Of a DNA stretch of 64,000 nt, positions 52,739 through 61,541 are shown in pieces. The notes beneath the pieces were generated by a model. The model saw only the letters and a program-made list of their open reading frames with translations. It was not told where the DNA came from and did no database searches. This DNA is from Picosynechococcus sp. PCC 7003 (GTDB lineage Bacteria; Cyanobacteriota; Cyanobacteriia; Cyanobacteriales; MRBY01): NCBI RefSeq assembly GCF_001693255.1, contig NZ_CP016474.1, forward strand, positions 1,010,661 through 1,074,660. The letters run 5' to 3'. The position numbers were made by a program, and so were the translations under genes. How positions within the stretch are numbered: position 1 is the first letter of the stretch; every line of letters begins with the position of its first letter.

Positions 52739-53329
52739 ATGGCTTGGCATTACCAAACCCCTGGCATTCCGGATCACCTGTTTAAACGTTTACCGGGTAT
52801 TCCCCTGACAAAACGGGAAGCACGGCTTTTGATTATCTCGGCCCTGCGGATGGAGGCGAATTCTGTGCTCTGGGATATTGGGGCTGGGACGGGGACAATT
52901 TCTGTTGAAGTCGCCCTTTTGTGCCCCCAAGCCCAGGTGATCGCCGTTGAACGGGATGAGGAAGTGGCAGATTTAGTACGGCGCAATTGTGCGCATTTTC
53001 AAACCGACAATATTACGGTGATTGAGGGAAACGCGCCGGAGTGTTTTGCCCAGATTGCCACGAAGCCAGACCGTATTTGCCTCGGCGGGGGGAAACCGAT
53101 CAAAATTCTGTTGAGTGAGGCTTGGCACTGTTTACAACAAGGGGGCCGGGCGGTGGCGATGGCAACCAATTTGGAACAGCTTTATCAGCTTTCGGAGGGT
53201 TTTTCGGAACTACAGGCCCGGAATGTGGAGGTGGTTCAGGCGGCAATTAATCGCTTGGAAACCCAGGGGATGCGTCAGGTATTTGCGGCAGTAGACCCGA
53301 TGTTTATCTTGAGTGGGGAAAAAATTTAG
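52739..53329 (+). CDS. cbiT: Precorrin-6B C15-methyltransferase CbiT-type
   Basis: 196 residues. GIPDHLFKRLPGIPLTKRE at the N-terminus and SAM motif LWDIGAGTGTISVEVALLCP are characteristic of CbiT; also IAVERDEEVADLVRRN and ICLGGGKPIKILL. It catalyses decarboxylating methylation in cobalamin (pseudocobalamin) synthesis. In cyanobacteria CbiE and CbiT may be separate or fused; here only CbiT. ATG 52739 is preferred; a frame extending upstream overlaps pip. Confidence 0.88.
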   Translation: MAWHYQTPGIPDHLFKRLPGIPLTKREARLLIISALRMEANSVLWDIGAGTGTISVEVALLCPQAQVIAVERDEEVADLVRRNCAHFQTDNITVIEGNAPECFAQIATKPDRICLGGGKPIKILLSEAWHCLQQGGRAVAMATNLEQLYQLSEGFSELQARNVEVVQAAINRLETQGMRQVFAAVDPMFILSGEKI

Positions 53330-53388
53330 GGGCGAGAAATACTTGTAAAATAAACCCCTGGCTTCGATGGAGTAATCAAAAAAAGACA

Positions 53389-54210
53389 ATGCGCCCCCGC
53401 AAACGATTTGGTCAACATTGGCTTACGGATCAACGGATTTTAGATGAGATTGTCGCGGCGGCAAACCTGCAACCGACAGACCGGGTTTTAGAAATTGGGC
53501 CAGGGAAAGGGGCCTTAACGGGCCGTTTATTGCCTCAAGTAGAAGCCTTGCTCTCGGTGGAGATTGACCGGGATCTGTGCAAGTATATGGTCAACAATTA
53601 TGGCGATCGCCATAATTTTTTACTCCTCGAAGCGGACTATCTCCAGGCAGATATTAATGAATTTTTAGGGGATTTTCCCCAATTTCAGAACCCCCGCAAG
53701 GTGGTGGCGAATATTCCCTACAACATTACGGGGCCGATTTTAGAGAAGCTCCTGGGCACCATTGACCGACCAAACCCAAATCCCTTTGAGTCCATTGTTT
53801 TGTTAATCCAAAAAGAAGTGGGCGATCGCCTAGTGGCCCATCCCTGTACTAAAGCTTTTGGGGCCTTGACTTTGCGGGTGCAATATCTCGCTGATTGTGA
53901 AACGGTTTGTGTCGTTCCCCCGAAGGCCTTTTACCCGAAACCAAAGGTCGAATCGGTGGTGGTGCGCCTGCGACCCCGGCCCCTCGCCCAGCCAGCCCAG
54001 AACCCGAAACTACTTGCAACCCTGATCAAGGTGGGCTTTGCCAGTAAGCGTAAAATGCTGCGCAATAACCTCAAAAGCCTTTACAGTCCAGATATTCTTG
54101 ACCCGATTTTTGCCGATCTCGACATTAGCCCCCAGGCGAGGGGAGAAGAAGTGGATCTGTTGCAGTGGATTGCCCTGAGCGATCGCCTGAATGATTACCC
54201 AAAGGAATAA
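53389..54210 (+). CDS. rsmA: 16S rRNA dimethyladenosine transferase
   Basis: 273 residues, RsmA/KsgA. Motifs: RKRFGQHWLTDQRILDEIV, SAM-binding VLEIGPGKGALTGRLL, VANIPYNITGPIL (the NIPY catalytic motif), and VPPKAFYPKPKVESVVVRL. It dimethylates two adenines in the 3' helix of 16S rRNA. Start at ATG 53389. The 3' end overlaps the cupin gene on the other strand by 16 bases. Confidence 0.95.
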   Translation: MRPRKRFGQHWLTDQRILDEIVAAANLQPTDRVLEIGPGKGALTGRLLPQVEALLSVEIDRDLCKYMVNNYGDRHNFLLLEADYLQADINEFLGDFPQFQNPRKVVANIPYNITGPILEKLLGTIDRPNPNPFESIVLLIQKEVGDRLVAHPCTKAFGALTLRVQYLADCETVCVVPPKAFYPKPKVESVVVRLRPRPLAQPAQNPKLLATLIKVGFASKRKMLRNNLKSLYSPDILDPIFADLDISPQARGEEVDLLQWIALSDRLNDYPKE

Positions 54211-54485
54211 TGCTTTTTCACGGGCTGGGTGATGTCCCAGGTACAGGCCAGGCCCGCCGCAAAGGTGACAAGATCTCCTTTGCCCATGGTGACGGGGGAG
54301 CCGCCCTCTGGAGTTACAGTCACTTCCCCCTCAAGGAAATAGCAGGTTTCCGCCTCATCGTAAGACCAAGGGAAGGTGGAGACTTCCTTCGTCCAAATGC
54401 CCCAGGTGTTGACCCCCAGTGCCGCTAACCGTGCTGGGCTGGGTTGACGTTCAATGTGAATGGATTGCTGGTTTGTTGTAACCAT
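54195..54485 (-). CDS. Small cupin-domain protein
   Basis: 96 residues covering one cupin barrel: LGVNTWGIWTKEVSTFPWSY, ETCYFLEGEVTVTPEGG, GDLVTFAAGLACTWDI. It resembles the cupin_3 (DUF861/EutQ-like) group, with WSYDEAETCYFLEGE in place of the usual W-x-E-T-C-Y motif. Metal ligands are partly missing (no H-x-H), so it may bind rather than convert a ligand. It converges with rsmA and overlaps it by 16 bases. ATG 54485. Confidence 0.85.
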   Translation of the reverse strand: MVTTNQQSIHIERQPSPARLAALGVNTWGIWTKEVSTFPWSYDEAETCYFLEGEVTVTPEGGSPVTMGKGDLVTFAAGLACTWDITQPVKKHYSFG

Positions 54486-54537
54486 GGTTTTTCTGAAAAA
54501 GACTACAAATCAAGGGCGTTTCGATTTTAAAGGAAAG

Positions 54538-55278
54538 CTAGTTTTGGAAATACAGGCGACCATCGAGATCCATCAGTCGGACTCGCACATTCATTAACTC
54601 TGCCTCTTCCCGTTGGGCAAAAGGCCCGATGGCAATGTGAGGCCCCCTGGGAGCGCTTTTGGCTTCGATCAAATCCTGTTGGATGCCCATACGCCGCAAT
54701 TGATCTTGAATATCTTGGCCCTGGCCACGGCTGGGAATCGCGATGAAATAGCCACCATGGCTGCTAACGACTGGGGGGCTGCTGGCCACAAACGCATCCC
54801 CGGCATCCATGTCCGTAATCTGGGCGGCAATGCCACTGGCCTGGAGGTTGGCCCGGAGGGTTTCTGCGTTTTCTCGCTCAGAAAATAAACCGGCTTGGAT
54901 GCGATCGCCTTTCACAAAAGCAGTTGGTTCCACTTGGCGCACCGTTGCCAACATCAAGGGGCTAGATCCGACTACTTCAACCCGGTAGCGGGCGCTTGGT
55001 CTCGACGCCGGGGTGACAAATGCGGAGGGCGTCGTCGTGGTCATCGTGGAGGTCGGAGCCTCAAAAATGTATTCTTGGCCAGGGGCTGCCGTCGATTCAA
55101 AGCCATCGTAAAACACAGGTTCTGAGGCCGGAGCTTCTTCCCAGAGGGGAATCACTGGGGGCACAGGGGGTAACGGCTCAAAGGTGAAAATTTCTTGGGC
55201 GATCGCCCCAGGCGAAAATAGCACAAATCCCCCAAGAACAGCCAATAGGGGACACAGATTAGGGCAAGACTTCGACAC
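54538..55278 (-). CDS. Exported SPOR-like domain protein
   Basis: 246 residues. The start is GTG 55278: GGAGG lies nine bases upstream, and translation from there gives a proper signal peptide (CPLLAVLGGFVLFSPGAIAQ). An upstream TTG at 55353 would put a basic 25-residue prefix before it. A Pro/Thr-rich linker follows, then a C-terminal region with two SPOR-like halves: IQAGLFSERENAETLRANLQ and IAIGPFAQREEAELMNVRVR. SPOR domains bind peptidoglycan lacking stem peptides. Probably periplasmic. Confidence 0.75.
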   Translation of the reverse strand: MSKSCPNLCPLLAVLGGFVLFSPGAIAQEIFTFEPLPPVPPVIPLWEEAPASEPVFYDGFESTAAPGQEYIFEAPTSTMTTTTPSAFVTPASRPSARYRVEVVGSSPLMLATVRQVEPTAFVKGDRIQAGLFSERENAETLRANLQASGIAAQITDMDAGDAFVASSPPVVSSHGGYFIAIPSRGQGQDIQDQLRRMGIQQDLIEAKSAPRGPHIAIGPFAQREEAELMNVRVRLMDLDGRLYFQN

Positions 55279-55386
55279 CGATCTTTTCCTCCGTAAACAG
55301 ACGGGGTAAATAGGCTTTTTTGACAATCTTAGTAAAGATTTGGCCAAACGCAAATGCTAACCCCAAGCCCCGTCGAGGTTGAAAAT

Positions 55387-56955
55387 TCAAACTGGTATGA
55401 GGGTCGGCTTTTGGGACACAATTTTTGCCGTTAAGGCTTCTTCCAAAGGCGATCGCCCCAAACGAGCTTCCAGAATCGCCATCACTTCCCGACCGAAATC
55501 ATTCGGATTTTGCCGCCAAGCCTCGAGACACACCTCCCCGAAGAAAGAACCGAGGGGTTCCAGGTTCCATAGAAGTTTTTTCGCCGTCCAGGGCATCAAA
55601 CTCATGGGGTTGTAGTCTGGCTTCAGCACCGCTTGATCAAAGGCATATTGTTCGAGGTGGGTGTGGGGCTGGAGGCCAATAAAGAAAATGGCGGGTTCTA
55701 CCTTATCGACCCCAAAGATTTTTTCGAGTTCCCGGTGGTAGGCGATGGTTTGGCGGATCGTATCAAAGGTCTCATCAATGACATTAAAGGAATAATTCAC
55801 CGAGACCACATCATTAAAGCCCGCCGCCTTGAGATCTCGGCAATTTTGCAGTACCCGCCGCAGGTTGTAGCCCATGCGCATTTTTCGCACGAGTTCCTGG
55901 GAGCCGCTGGTGATACCAATCTCGAAATAATTCATCCCCGTTTGCACCATCAGATTACAGATTTCTGGGGTCAAATTATCGGCGCGAATATAGGAAGCCC
56001 AGTGAATATCGTCCATGCCCGAATCGCGGATCGCCTGGAGCAGTTCCACCACATCATCCATGTATTTTTTCGCTGGGATAAATTGGGCATCGGTAAACCA
56101 AAAATTGCGAATTCCCCGATTGTAGAGTTGGCGCATTTCCGCCACCACTTCGGTCGCTGGATTGACCCGGACTTGTTTCCCCTCGACGACGGTGTAGACA
56201 CAGTAACAACAGTTGTGGGGACAACCCCGTTTCGTCTGGACGCCAATGTAAAAATCGTTTTCCTGGAGGTAATAATCAAACTCCGGCCAGATTTCAGCAA
56301 TGTACTGGTAATTGCAAGCGGTTTTTTCGATGGGGGTGGGTTCTTCGTGGATCATGCCGGGCCGTAGCTCTGCTTGGCCCACAACGTAACAGCGTTGATC
56401 GCTAAAGTCTTGGCCCCGGAGTAGGCGTTCTAGGAGGGTTTCGCCTTCGCCGATGGAGACGATCGCCCCTTTGGGCAACGCGGTTTTGAGTTGTTCGTAG
56501 AAGACGCTGACAGCCCCTCCACCAACGACCATTTGTGCTTCGGGGTTATACTGTTGGGCTTTTTGGAGGCCGCGCTTAATGAGTCCTAGGTTGCGCCACA
56601 GTTCGCCATAATAGGCCGCCATCACCTTGAGTCCCCCGAAGGCTCCCCTTAACTTGATGAAGGGATTCTTCGCGTAGAAAATCTCAAAGGAATTTTGTAG
56701 GGGATTACCGCCCCGACCACCCACGGGGGCATAGATCTGGATATCACGCCAGGAAAATACTAACAGCGTCGGCTTGAAAGCGGCGATACAGTCATCAAGG
56801 GCTTTTTTGTAATCCAGGGGTGGTACGGCCCCCAGGTCGAAAATCTTTTGTTCAAGGTTCGGGAAGAGCTTATGGACATGATCTGCTAGGTACACCACGC
56901 CAATGGGAAAGATCGGGTTACAAGGGAGGCGGACGTAGAGGAGGCGCTGAGTCAT
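55387..56955 (-). CDS. B12-binding-type radical SAM protein
   Basis: 522 residues. N-terminal cobalamin-binding-like Rossmann domain (LPCNPIFPIGVVYLADHV to about 190, with VVGGGAVSVFYEQL and SIGEGETLLERLL), then a radical SAM barrel with GCPHNCCYCVY (C-x3-C-x2-C cluster cysteines), YIRADNLTPEIC and FEIGITSGSQELVRKMRMGY. The C-terminal part has KKLLWNLEPLGSFFGEV. Substrate unknown. Conserved across cyanobacteria as a long solo gene. Divergent from phoX with 517 bases between. ATG 56955. Confidence 0.88.
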   Translation of the reverse strand: MTQRLLYVRLPCNPIFPIGVVYLADHVHKLFPNLEQKIFDLGAVPPLDYKKALDDCIAAFKPTLLVFSWRDIQIYAPVGGRGGNPLQNSFEIFYAKNPFIKLRGAFGGLKVMAAYYGELWRNLGLIKRGLQKAQQYNPEAQMVVGGGAVSVFYEQLKTALPKGAIVSIGEGETLLERLLRGQDFSDQRCYVVGQAELRPGMIHEEPTPIEKTACNYQYIAEIWPEFDYYLQENDFYIGVQTKRGCPHNCCYCVYTVVEGKQVRVNPATEVVAEMRQLYNRGIRNFWFTDAQFIPAKKYMDDVVELLQAIRDSGMDDIHWASYIRADNLTPEICNLMVQTGMNYFEIGITSGSQELVRKMRMGYNLRRVLQNCRDLKAAGFNDVVSVNYSFNVIDETFDTIRQTIAYHRELEKIFGVDKVEPAIFFIGLQPHTHLEQYAFDQAVLKPDYNPMSLMPWTAKKLLWNLEPLGSFFGEVCLEAWRQNPNDFGREVMAILEARLGRSPLEEALTAKIVSQKPTLIPV

Positions 56956-57138
56956 GGTGAAAATGAGCAGGCGTTGTTACATAAGTTAACTCTCATTATA
57001 GGGAAAATCCGCAGCGGGGCGATCGCCTTGGGGTGATGACGAATGCCTGTTCAAAAAATGGACAACCCTCAAATGCATCGTAATTGTCGATTTCAAAGCC
57101 AACAGATCTGCTTTTTTCTTAAACAGATTAAAAGAAAA

Positions 57139-57193
57139 CTTAAAGTTTTAGCTAAATAATCTTAATTGACGCTTAATTCAAGTAGAGATAATT
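57139..57193 (+). promoter_or_regulatory. PHO box (four 11-bp-spaced repeats) and -10 of phoX
   Basis: Starting at 57139, 57150, 57161 and 57172, exactly 11 bases apart, are CTTAAAGT, AGCTAAAT, CTTAATTG and CTTAATTC. Cyanobacterial PHO boxes bound by SphR/PhoB are 8-bp direct repeats with 3-bp spacers, consensus near CTTAACCT. A GATAAT -10-like hexamer follows at 57188-57193, the spacing expected when PHO boxes replace the -35. The phoX start codon is 280 bases further, giving a long leader, unless other promoters exist. Confidence 0.7.
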
Positions 57194-57472
57194 GTAATCG
57201 ATATCTTTTATGGTTGCCCATTTGCGCTGATCCGATTTCCTTGAACTGTAGATAAAGCTCTTATTTCAAAACGCCAAAAAGAACTTCAAGCATTTGCTTT
57301 TCAAGGATTTTTATTTGAATGAAAGTGTATTACAAGAATTAATTTACCATAAAAAAATGGCATGAATTTTTGTGTAAAACACTCAAAATTCAAACCCAAT
57401 GGTCGGGGGCAAATTGAAATATTCCTTCCTTAAAACATCTTTGAGATGCTGTAAACTAAGCACCCTACAATC

Positions 57473-59308
57473 ATGATTCACGACGACGGCAGAAGTAATT
57501 ATTCAAATAATCGCCCTTTCCAAGACATTCTCAAGGCGCGATTCTCCCGCCGGAGTATGCTCCAAAAAAGCATGATGCTCTCCGCTGCTGGTTTTATCGG
57601 GGCGATCGCCGGCAATAGCGTCCTCAAACCCAGCACCGCCGCCACCCAAGTTGCCCAACGGAACACGAGCCCTCTCCTCGGTTTCAATGCCGTAACCCTG
57701 GCCCAAGGCAATGGCCCCATACCGAGCATTTCCAGCGACTACCAATACCAAGTGTTGATCCCCTGGGGGACTCCCATCCAACCCGGTGGCCCCGAATACA
57801 ATGGCGATCCCAACACCCGGCCTACCGCCGAGGAACAAGCCCAGCAAATCGGCATCGGCCACGATGGGATGTGGTTTTTCCCCATTGGCAACAACAATGA
57901 CCATGGTTTGTTGGCGATTAACCATGAATTTGGCATCAACGAACACGTCCTGGGTAAAGCAGATCCAGCCAGCCTTGAGGATGTGCGATTGTCCCAACAT
58001 GCCCATGGTGCCTCCGTCGTTGAGATCAAGAAAAATAATCGTGGCGTTTGGGAAGTGGTGCGCAGTAACTATGCCCGTCGGATCCATGCCAATACCCCCA
58101 TGGCTTTCAGTGGCCCGGCGGCGAATCATCCCCTCCTACAAACGGCAGCGGGGAATTCTCCCAAAGGGACGATTAATAACTGTTCTAATGGTCACACTCC
58201 CTGGGGAACATATCTCACCTGCGAAGAAAATTTCAACACCTACTTCGGGGCCACTGGGGAGTGGACAGCCACCGAAGCCCAGGCCCGCTACGGCCTCGCC
58301 AGCAGTTCTCGCTATGGCTGGGCAAACTATGACGAGCGGTTTGACCTGTCCAAGGCAGCTTACAAAAACGAAGAAAATCGCTTTGGCTGGGTCGTTGAAA
58401 TTGACCCAATGGATCCCAACCAGACCCCCATTAAGCGGACAGCCCTCGGTCGCTTTAAGCATGAAGGAGCAGAAGTGGTCGTCGGTCGGGGTGGCCGCGT
58501 GGTTTGCTACATGGGCGATGACGAACGTTTTGACTACATTTATAAATTCGTTTCGGCGAACAATTGGCAGTCCATGCGGGCGCGGGGCATCAGTCCTTTC
58601 GATGAAGGTCAACTGTACGTTGCCAAGTTTAATGATGATGGCTCTGGAGAATGGTTGCCCCTCATCATGGATAACCCAGCCTTACAAGGAAAATTCCAAG
58701 ACCAAGCTGAAATCCTTGTGTATACTCGCTTAGCGGCAGATGCGGCTGGAGCAACACCAATGGATCGTCCGGAATGGATCACCGTTGGCACCGAAGAAAA
58801 TGTTTATTGTGCCCTCACCAACAACAGCCGTCGCACGGAAGCCGATGCGGCAAATCCCCTGGCACCGAATCCCGATGGTCACATTATTCGCTGGCAGGAT
58901 AGCGATCGCCATGTGGGGACAACCTTCACCTGGGATATTTTTGCGATCGCCCAAGATACCCATGGCACCGAAGCATCTTTTGCCTCTCCCGATGGGCTGT
59001 GGGCGGATCCCGATGGCCGCCTGTTTATCCAAACCGATGGTGCCCAAAAGGACGGCTTAAATGACCAATTGCTTGTAGCTGATACCAATACTAAGGAAAT
59101 CCGGCGTCTCTTTACCGGGGTGACAGACTGCGAGGTGACAGGCATTACAGTCACTCCAGAGCGGCGCACTATGTTTATTAACGTGCAGCATCCCGGCGAT
59201 GGTAACCCTGCCGCCACTAATTTCCCAGCCCCCCAAGGCAGTGGCATGGTGCCCCGGGATAGCACCGTGGTCATCACCCGTAAAGATGGCGGTATCGTTG
59301 GCTCATAG
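57473..59308 (+). CDS. phoX: PhoX-family alkaline phosphatase (Tat-exported)
   Basis: 611 residues. The N-terminus carries a twin-arginine signal: FSRRSMLQKSMMLSAAGFIG then AIAGN. The mature part is a PhoX/DUF839 beta-propeller: NDHGLLAINHEFGINEH, NCSNGHTPWGTYLTCEEN, GRFKHEGAEVVVGRGGRVV, YMGDDERFDYIYKFV, FASPDGLWADPDGRL and CEVTGITVTPERRTMFINVQ. These are the conserved acidic and cysteine blocks of the calcium/iron enzyme. It releases phosphate from esters in the periplasm. A PHO-box array upstream fits induction by phosphate starvation. Confidence 0.93.
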   Translation: MIHDDGRSNYSNNRPFQDILKARFSRRSMLQKSMMLSAAGFIGAIAGNSVLKPSTAATQVAQRNTSPLLGFNAVTLAQGNGPIPSISSDYQYQVLIPWGTPIQPGGPEYNGDPNTRPTAEEQAQQIGIGHDGMWFFPIGNNNDHGLLAINHEFGINEHVLGKADPASLEDVRLSQHAHGASVVEIKKNNRGVWEVVRSNYARRIHANTPMAFSGPAANHPLLQTAAGNSPKGTINNCSNGHTPWGTYLTCEENFNTYFGATGEWTATEAQARYGLASSSRYGWANYDERFDLSKAAYKNEENRFGWVVEIDPMDPNQTPIKRTALGRFKHEGAEVVVGRGGRVVCYMGDDERFDYIYKFVSANNWQSMRARGISPFDEGQLYVAKFNDDGSGEWLPLIMDNPALQGKFQDQAEILVYTRLAADAAGATPMDRPEWITVGTEENVYCALTNNSRRTEADAANPLAPNPDGHIIRWQDSDRHVGTTFTWDIFAIAQDTHGTEASFASPDGLWADPDGRLFIQTDGAQKDGLNDQLLVADTNTKEIRRLFTGVTDCEVTGITVTPERRTMFINVQHPGDGNPAATNFPAPQGSGMVPRDSTVVITRKDGGIVGS

Positions 59309-59347
59309 CCCTTGGACGATTTAGTTAAGATTTGGCGTTACGGCTTA

Positions 59348-59386
59348 GTCACCTCGGCGATCTAACCCTGGGGTGACTTTTTCTTT
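59348..59386 (+). terminator. Terminator after phoX
   Basis: GTCACC (59348-59353) and GGTGAC (59372-59377) form a stem with an 18-base loop, followed by TTTTTCTTTTT. Confidence 0.75.
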
Positions 59387-59442
59387 TTATCGGCCAAGGG
59401 GTTAAGCTGGATTGTGCTTTGTTGATTGCCAAATTTTTGTCC

Positions 59443-60069
59443 ATGTCCCCAACGACTCACGCCACGGGTCAAGACCCAGAAGTCCAGCTCCAACGGGTTT
59501 GTACCCAAGCCTACGGCGAGCCTTTGCAACTGCTTTGGTGGGAAATTGCCAATGCCCAGGGGAGCCTCAAGGTCATTTGTCGGGAACCGCGCCGGGGATA
59601 TTACGTTGAAGTGTTCTTACACCGCACCGCTGAAGGCTATCAACCCAGCCACGGTTTGGTGACGGCCTTTGCGACTTTATTAAAACCTGACCCCAGTCGC
59701 TGGGAAAGTTTGACCCAACGGGCCACGGCAACGGACTGGCAGGCCCTCGATCGCTTGTGGTTCTACGCCTTGACCATTCTTGGAAGTGAGATTCTCTGGG
59801 GCGATGAAACGACCATTGGGATCACGGTGGCTGAAAAGGCGATCGCCCGGTTTGGCTATGCAGTGCCCGACCCATCATTGCTTCCGGTGTTGATCTTTGA
59901 AAATCGGGCCTTGGGGTTAAATTTGATCAGCTATGTTTGCGATCCAGATCATTTCGCCGGTGAAAATCTCCTCTACGATCACCATACCCGCCGGGGGGAA
60001 GCCTACCCAAGCCTGTTTGAGGCCCAAACCCGCTTGAAACAAAAGCTAGAGTTGTATTCCCCTAGCTAG
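59443..60069 (+). CDS. Conserved protein, unknown
   Basis: 208 residues, soluble. Segments ARGYYVEVFLHR-like (here RRGYYVEVFLHRTAEGYQPS), VTAFATLLKPDPSRWESLTQ, LWFYALTILGSEILWGDETT and LISYVCDPDHFAGENLLYDH. Acidic and tryptophan-rich. The closing helix is ARTRLKQKLEL-like. No domain recognised. ATG 59443 is preferred over TTG 59419. It stands between phoX and sucC with terminator-like sequence on both sides. Confidence 0.68.
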   Translation: MSPTTHATGQDPEVQLQRVCTQAYGEPLQLLWWEIANAQGSLKVICREPRRGYYVEVFLHRTAEGYQPSHGLVTAFATLLKPDPSRWESLTQRATATDWQALDRLWFYALTILGSEILWGDETTIGITVAEKAIARFGYAVPDPSLLPVLIFENRALGLNLISYVCDPDHFAGENLLYDHHTRRGEAYPSLFEAQTRLKQKLELYSPS

Positions 60070-60330
60070 ACGGCGGCGATCGCCCAGAATTTATTGGGTT
60101 CGAGCAACCCTAAATAATCCGTTGAGATCCCAGATAAAACTTAATCTAAAAAAAGCCATTTCTTTAACTGTAATTAACTTTTCTACCTTGGACACCTAAT
60201 TACCTAAATAGACTAAAAAAAATAAAGCCAAATCATTGCACTATGGCACTGGAACCTCTGGTCTTGATGACTAGGGTTCGGGTTTTAAGTTAGGCTTGAG
60301 TTGAGAAATATAGAGGTTGCCTCTGCGCTA

Positions 60331-61497
60331 ATGGAATTGCTCGAATACCAGGCAAAACAACTTTTTGAACAGGTGGGGATACCCACGTTGCCGTCCCAGA
60401 TTATTGCCGATCCCCGGGAACTGAAACAATTGCAAATTCCCTATCCCATTGTGCTGAAGTCCCAGGTACGGGCTGGGGGACGGGGTAAGGCAGGGGGCAT
60501 TAAACGGGTGCAAAATACCATTGATGCGATCGCCGCTGCGCGGAATATTTTTAATTTGGCGATCGCCGGGCAATACCCTGATGTTTTGTTGGCAGAGGCC
60601 CACTACGAGCGCAAGCAGGAAATTTTCTTGGCGGTGGTTTTAGATTATGAATTGCAGCGGCCTGTGCTTTTGGGGTCAGCCCACGGCGGCATGGAAATCG
60701 ATCAGCTTTTGGCGAATCTCCATCAAGTGGTGATCAAAGACTTTTTTTCCCCGTTCCAAGCCCGCCACCTCCTCAACAAAATGGGCATCCGGGGTGCGTT
60801 GGTGCCTGCCTTGAGCGACATCATCAAAAAAATGTACGATCTGCTGCTCACCAAGGATTTAGAGCTGGTGGAAATCAACCCCTTAGGCATTAACCAAGCC
60901 GGGGAATTAATGGCCCTTGATGGTAAGGTGACCGTCCATGATACGGCTCTCCGTAAGCACCCTGAAATCGCCCTGTTTTACGAGCACCAAAACCAACTCA
61001 GTTTTACCCCAGAGGCTGCACCCCTCTCTTGGCACCATGATGTCCAAGGAGGCACAGTGGGCATTGTTTGTTATGGAGTGGGGGCGGCGGCGTTGATTTG
61101 GGATATGCTCCATGACCTCAAGGGCCACCCAGCCTGCTGTTGGCTCCTTGGCCCCCGCGCCCAGGGTCGGGTGTTTTCGCCCTACGACCTAGATGAGCAG
61201 ATCGAGACCATCCTCGAACAATTGGCTGCCCTCCCGCAGATTAAGGTTATTTTGTTGAACTTGGTGGCGGAAGCAGAAATTAATCAGCGCATTTTGGCAA
61301 CTTTAACCGCCCATTTTCCCCAATTGGCGATCGCCCCGGATGCTGACCCCGATCCAGAGCTGCCTGAGTTGCCCCAACAAATTATCGTGCGCTGTTTACC
61401 TTCCCTTGATCCGGCGATCGCCCCTGGTTGCCATTGGGAAGAAGATTTAGAGGCCGCCGTCAAACAGGCGATCGCCCTCAGTAAACCCGAAACCTAA
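60331..61497 (+). CDS. sucC: Succinyl-CoA ligase beta subunit-like (SucC)
   Basis: 388 residues. ATP-grasp N-domain: MELLEYQAKQLFEQVGIPTL, VLKSQVRAGGRGKAGGIKRV, LELVEINPLGINQAGELMAL, and DGKVTVHDTA. The C-terminal CoA-ligase domain is divergent: the usual GGIVRCD-type loop is replaced by LNLVAEAEINQRIL. Forms SucCD, converting succinyl-CoA to succinate in the TCA cycle; cyanobacteria also have other routes. ATG 60331 follows a weak site; a TTG at 60301 would lengthen it without reason. sucD follows after 44 bases. Confidence 0.9.
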   Translation: MELLEYQAKQLFEQVGIPTLPSQIIADPRELKQLQIPYPIVLKSQVRAGGRGKAGGIKRVQNTIDAIAAARNIFNLAIAGQYPDVLLAEAHYERKQEIFLAVVLDYELQRPVLLGSAHGGMEIDQLLANLHQVVIKDFFSPFQARHLLNKMGIRGALVPALSDIIKKMYDLLLTKDLELVEINPLGINQAGELMALDGKVTVHDTALRKHPEIALFYEHQNQLSFTPEAAPLSWHHDVQGGTVGIVCYGVGAAALIWDMLHDLKGHPACCWLLGPRAQGRVFSPYDLDEQIETILEQLAALPQIKVILLNLVAEAEINQRILATLTAHFPQLAIAPDADPDPELPELPQQIIVRCLPSLDPAIAPGCHWEEDLEAAVKQAIALSKPET

Positions 61498-61541
61498 AAC
61501 GCCTTTCAACTTCTCTCACACAGGACTTAGACACAACGGCA

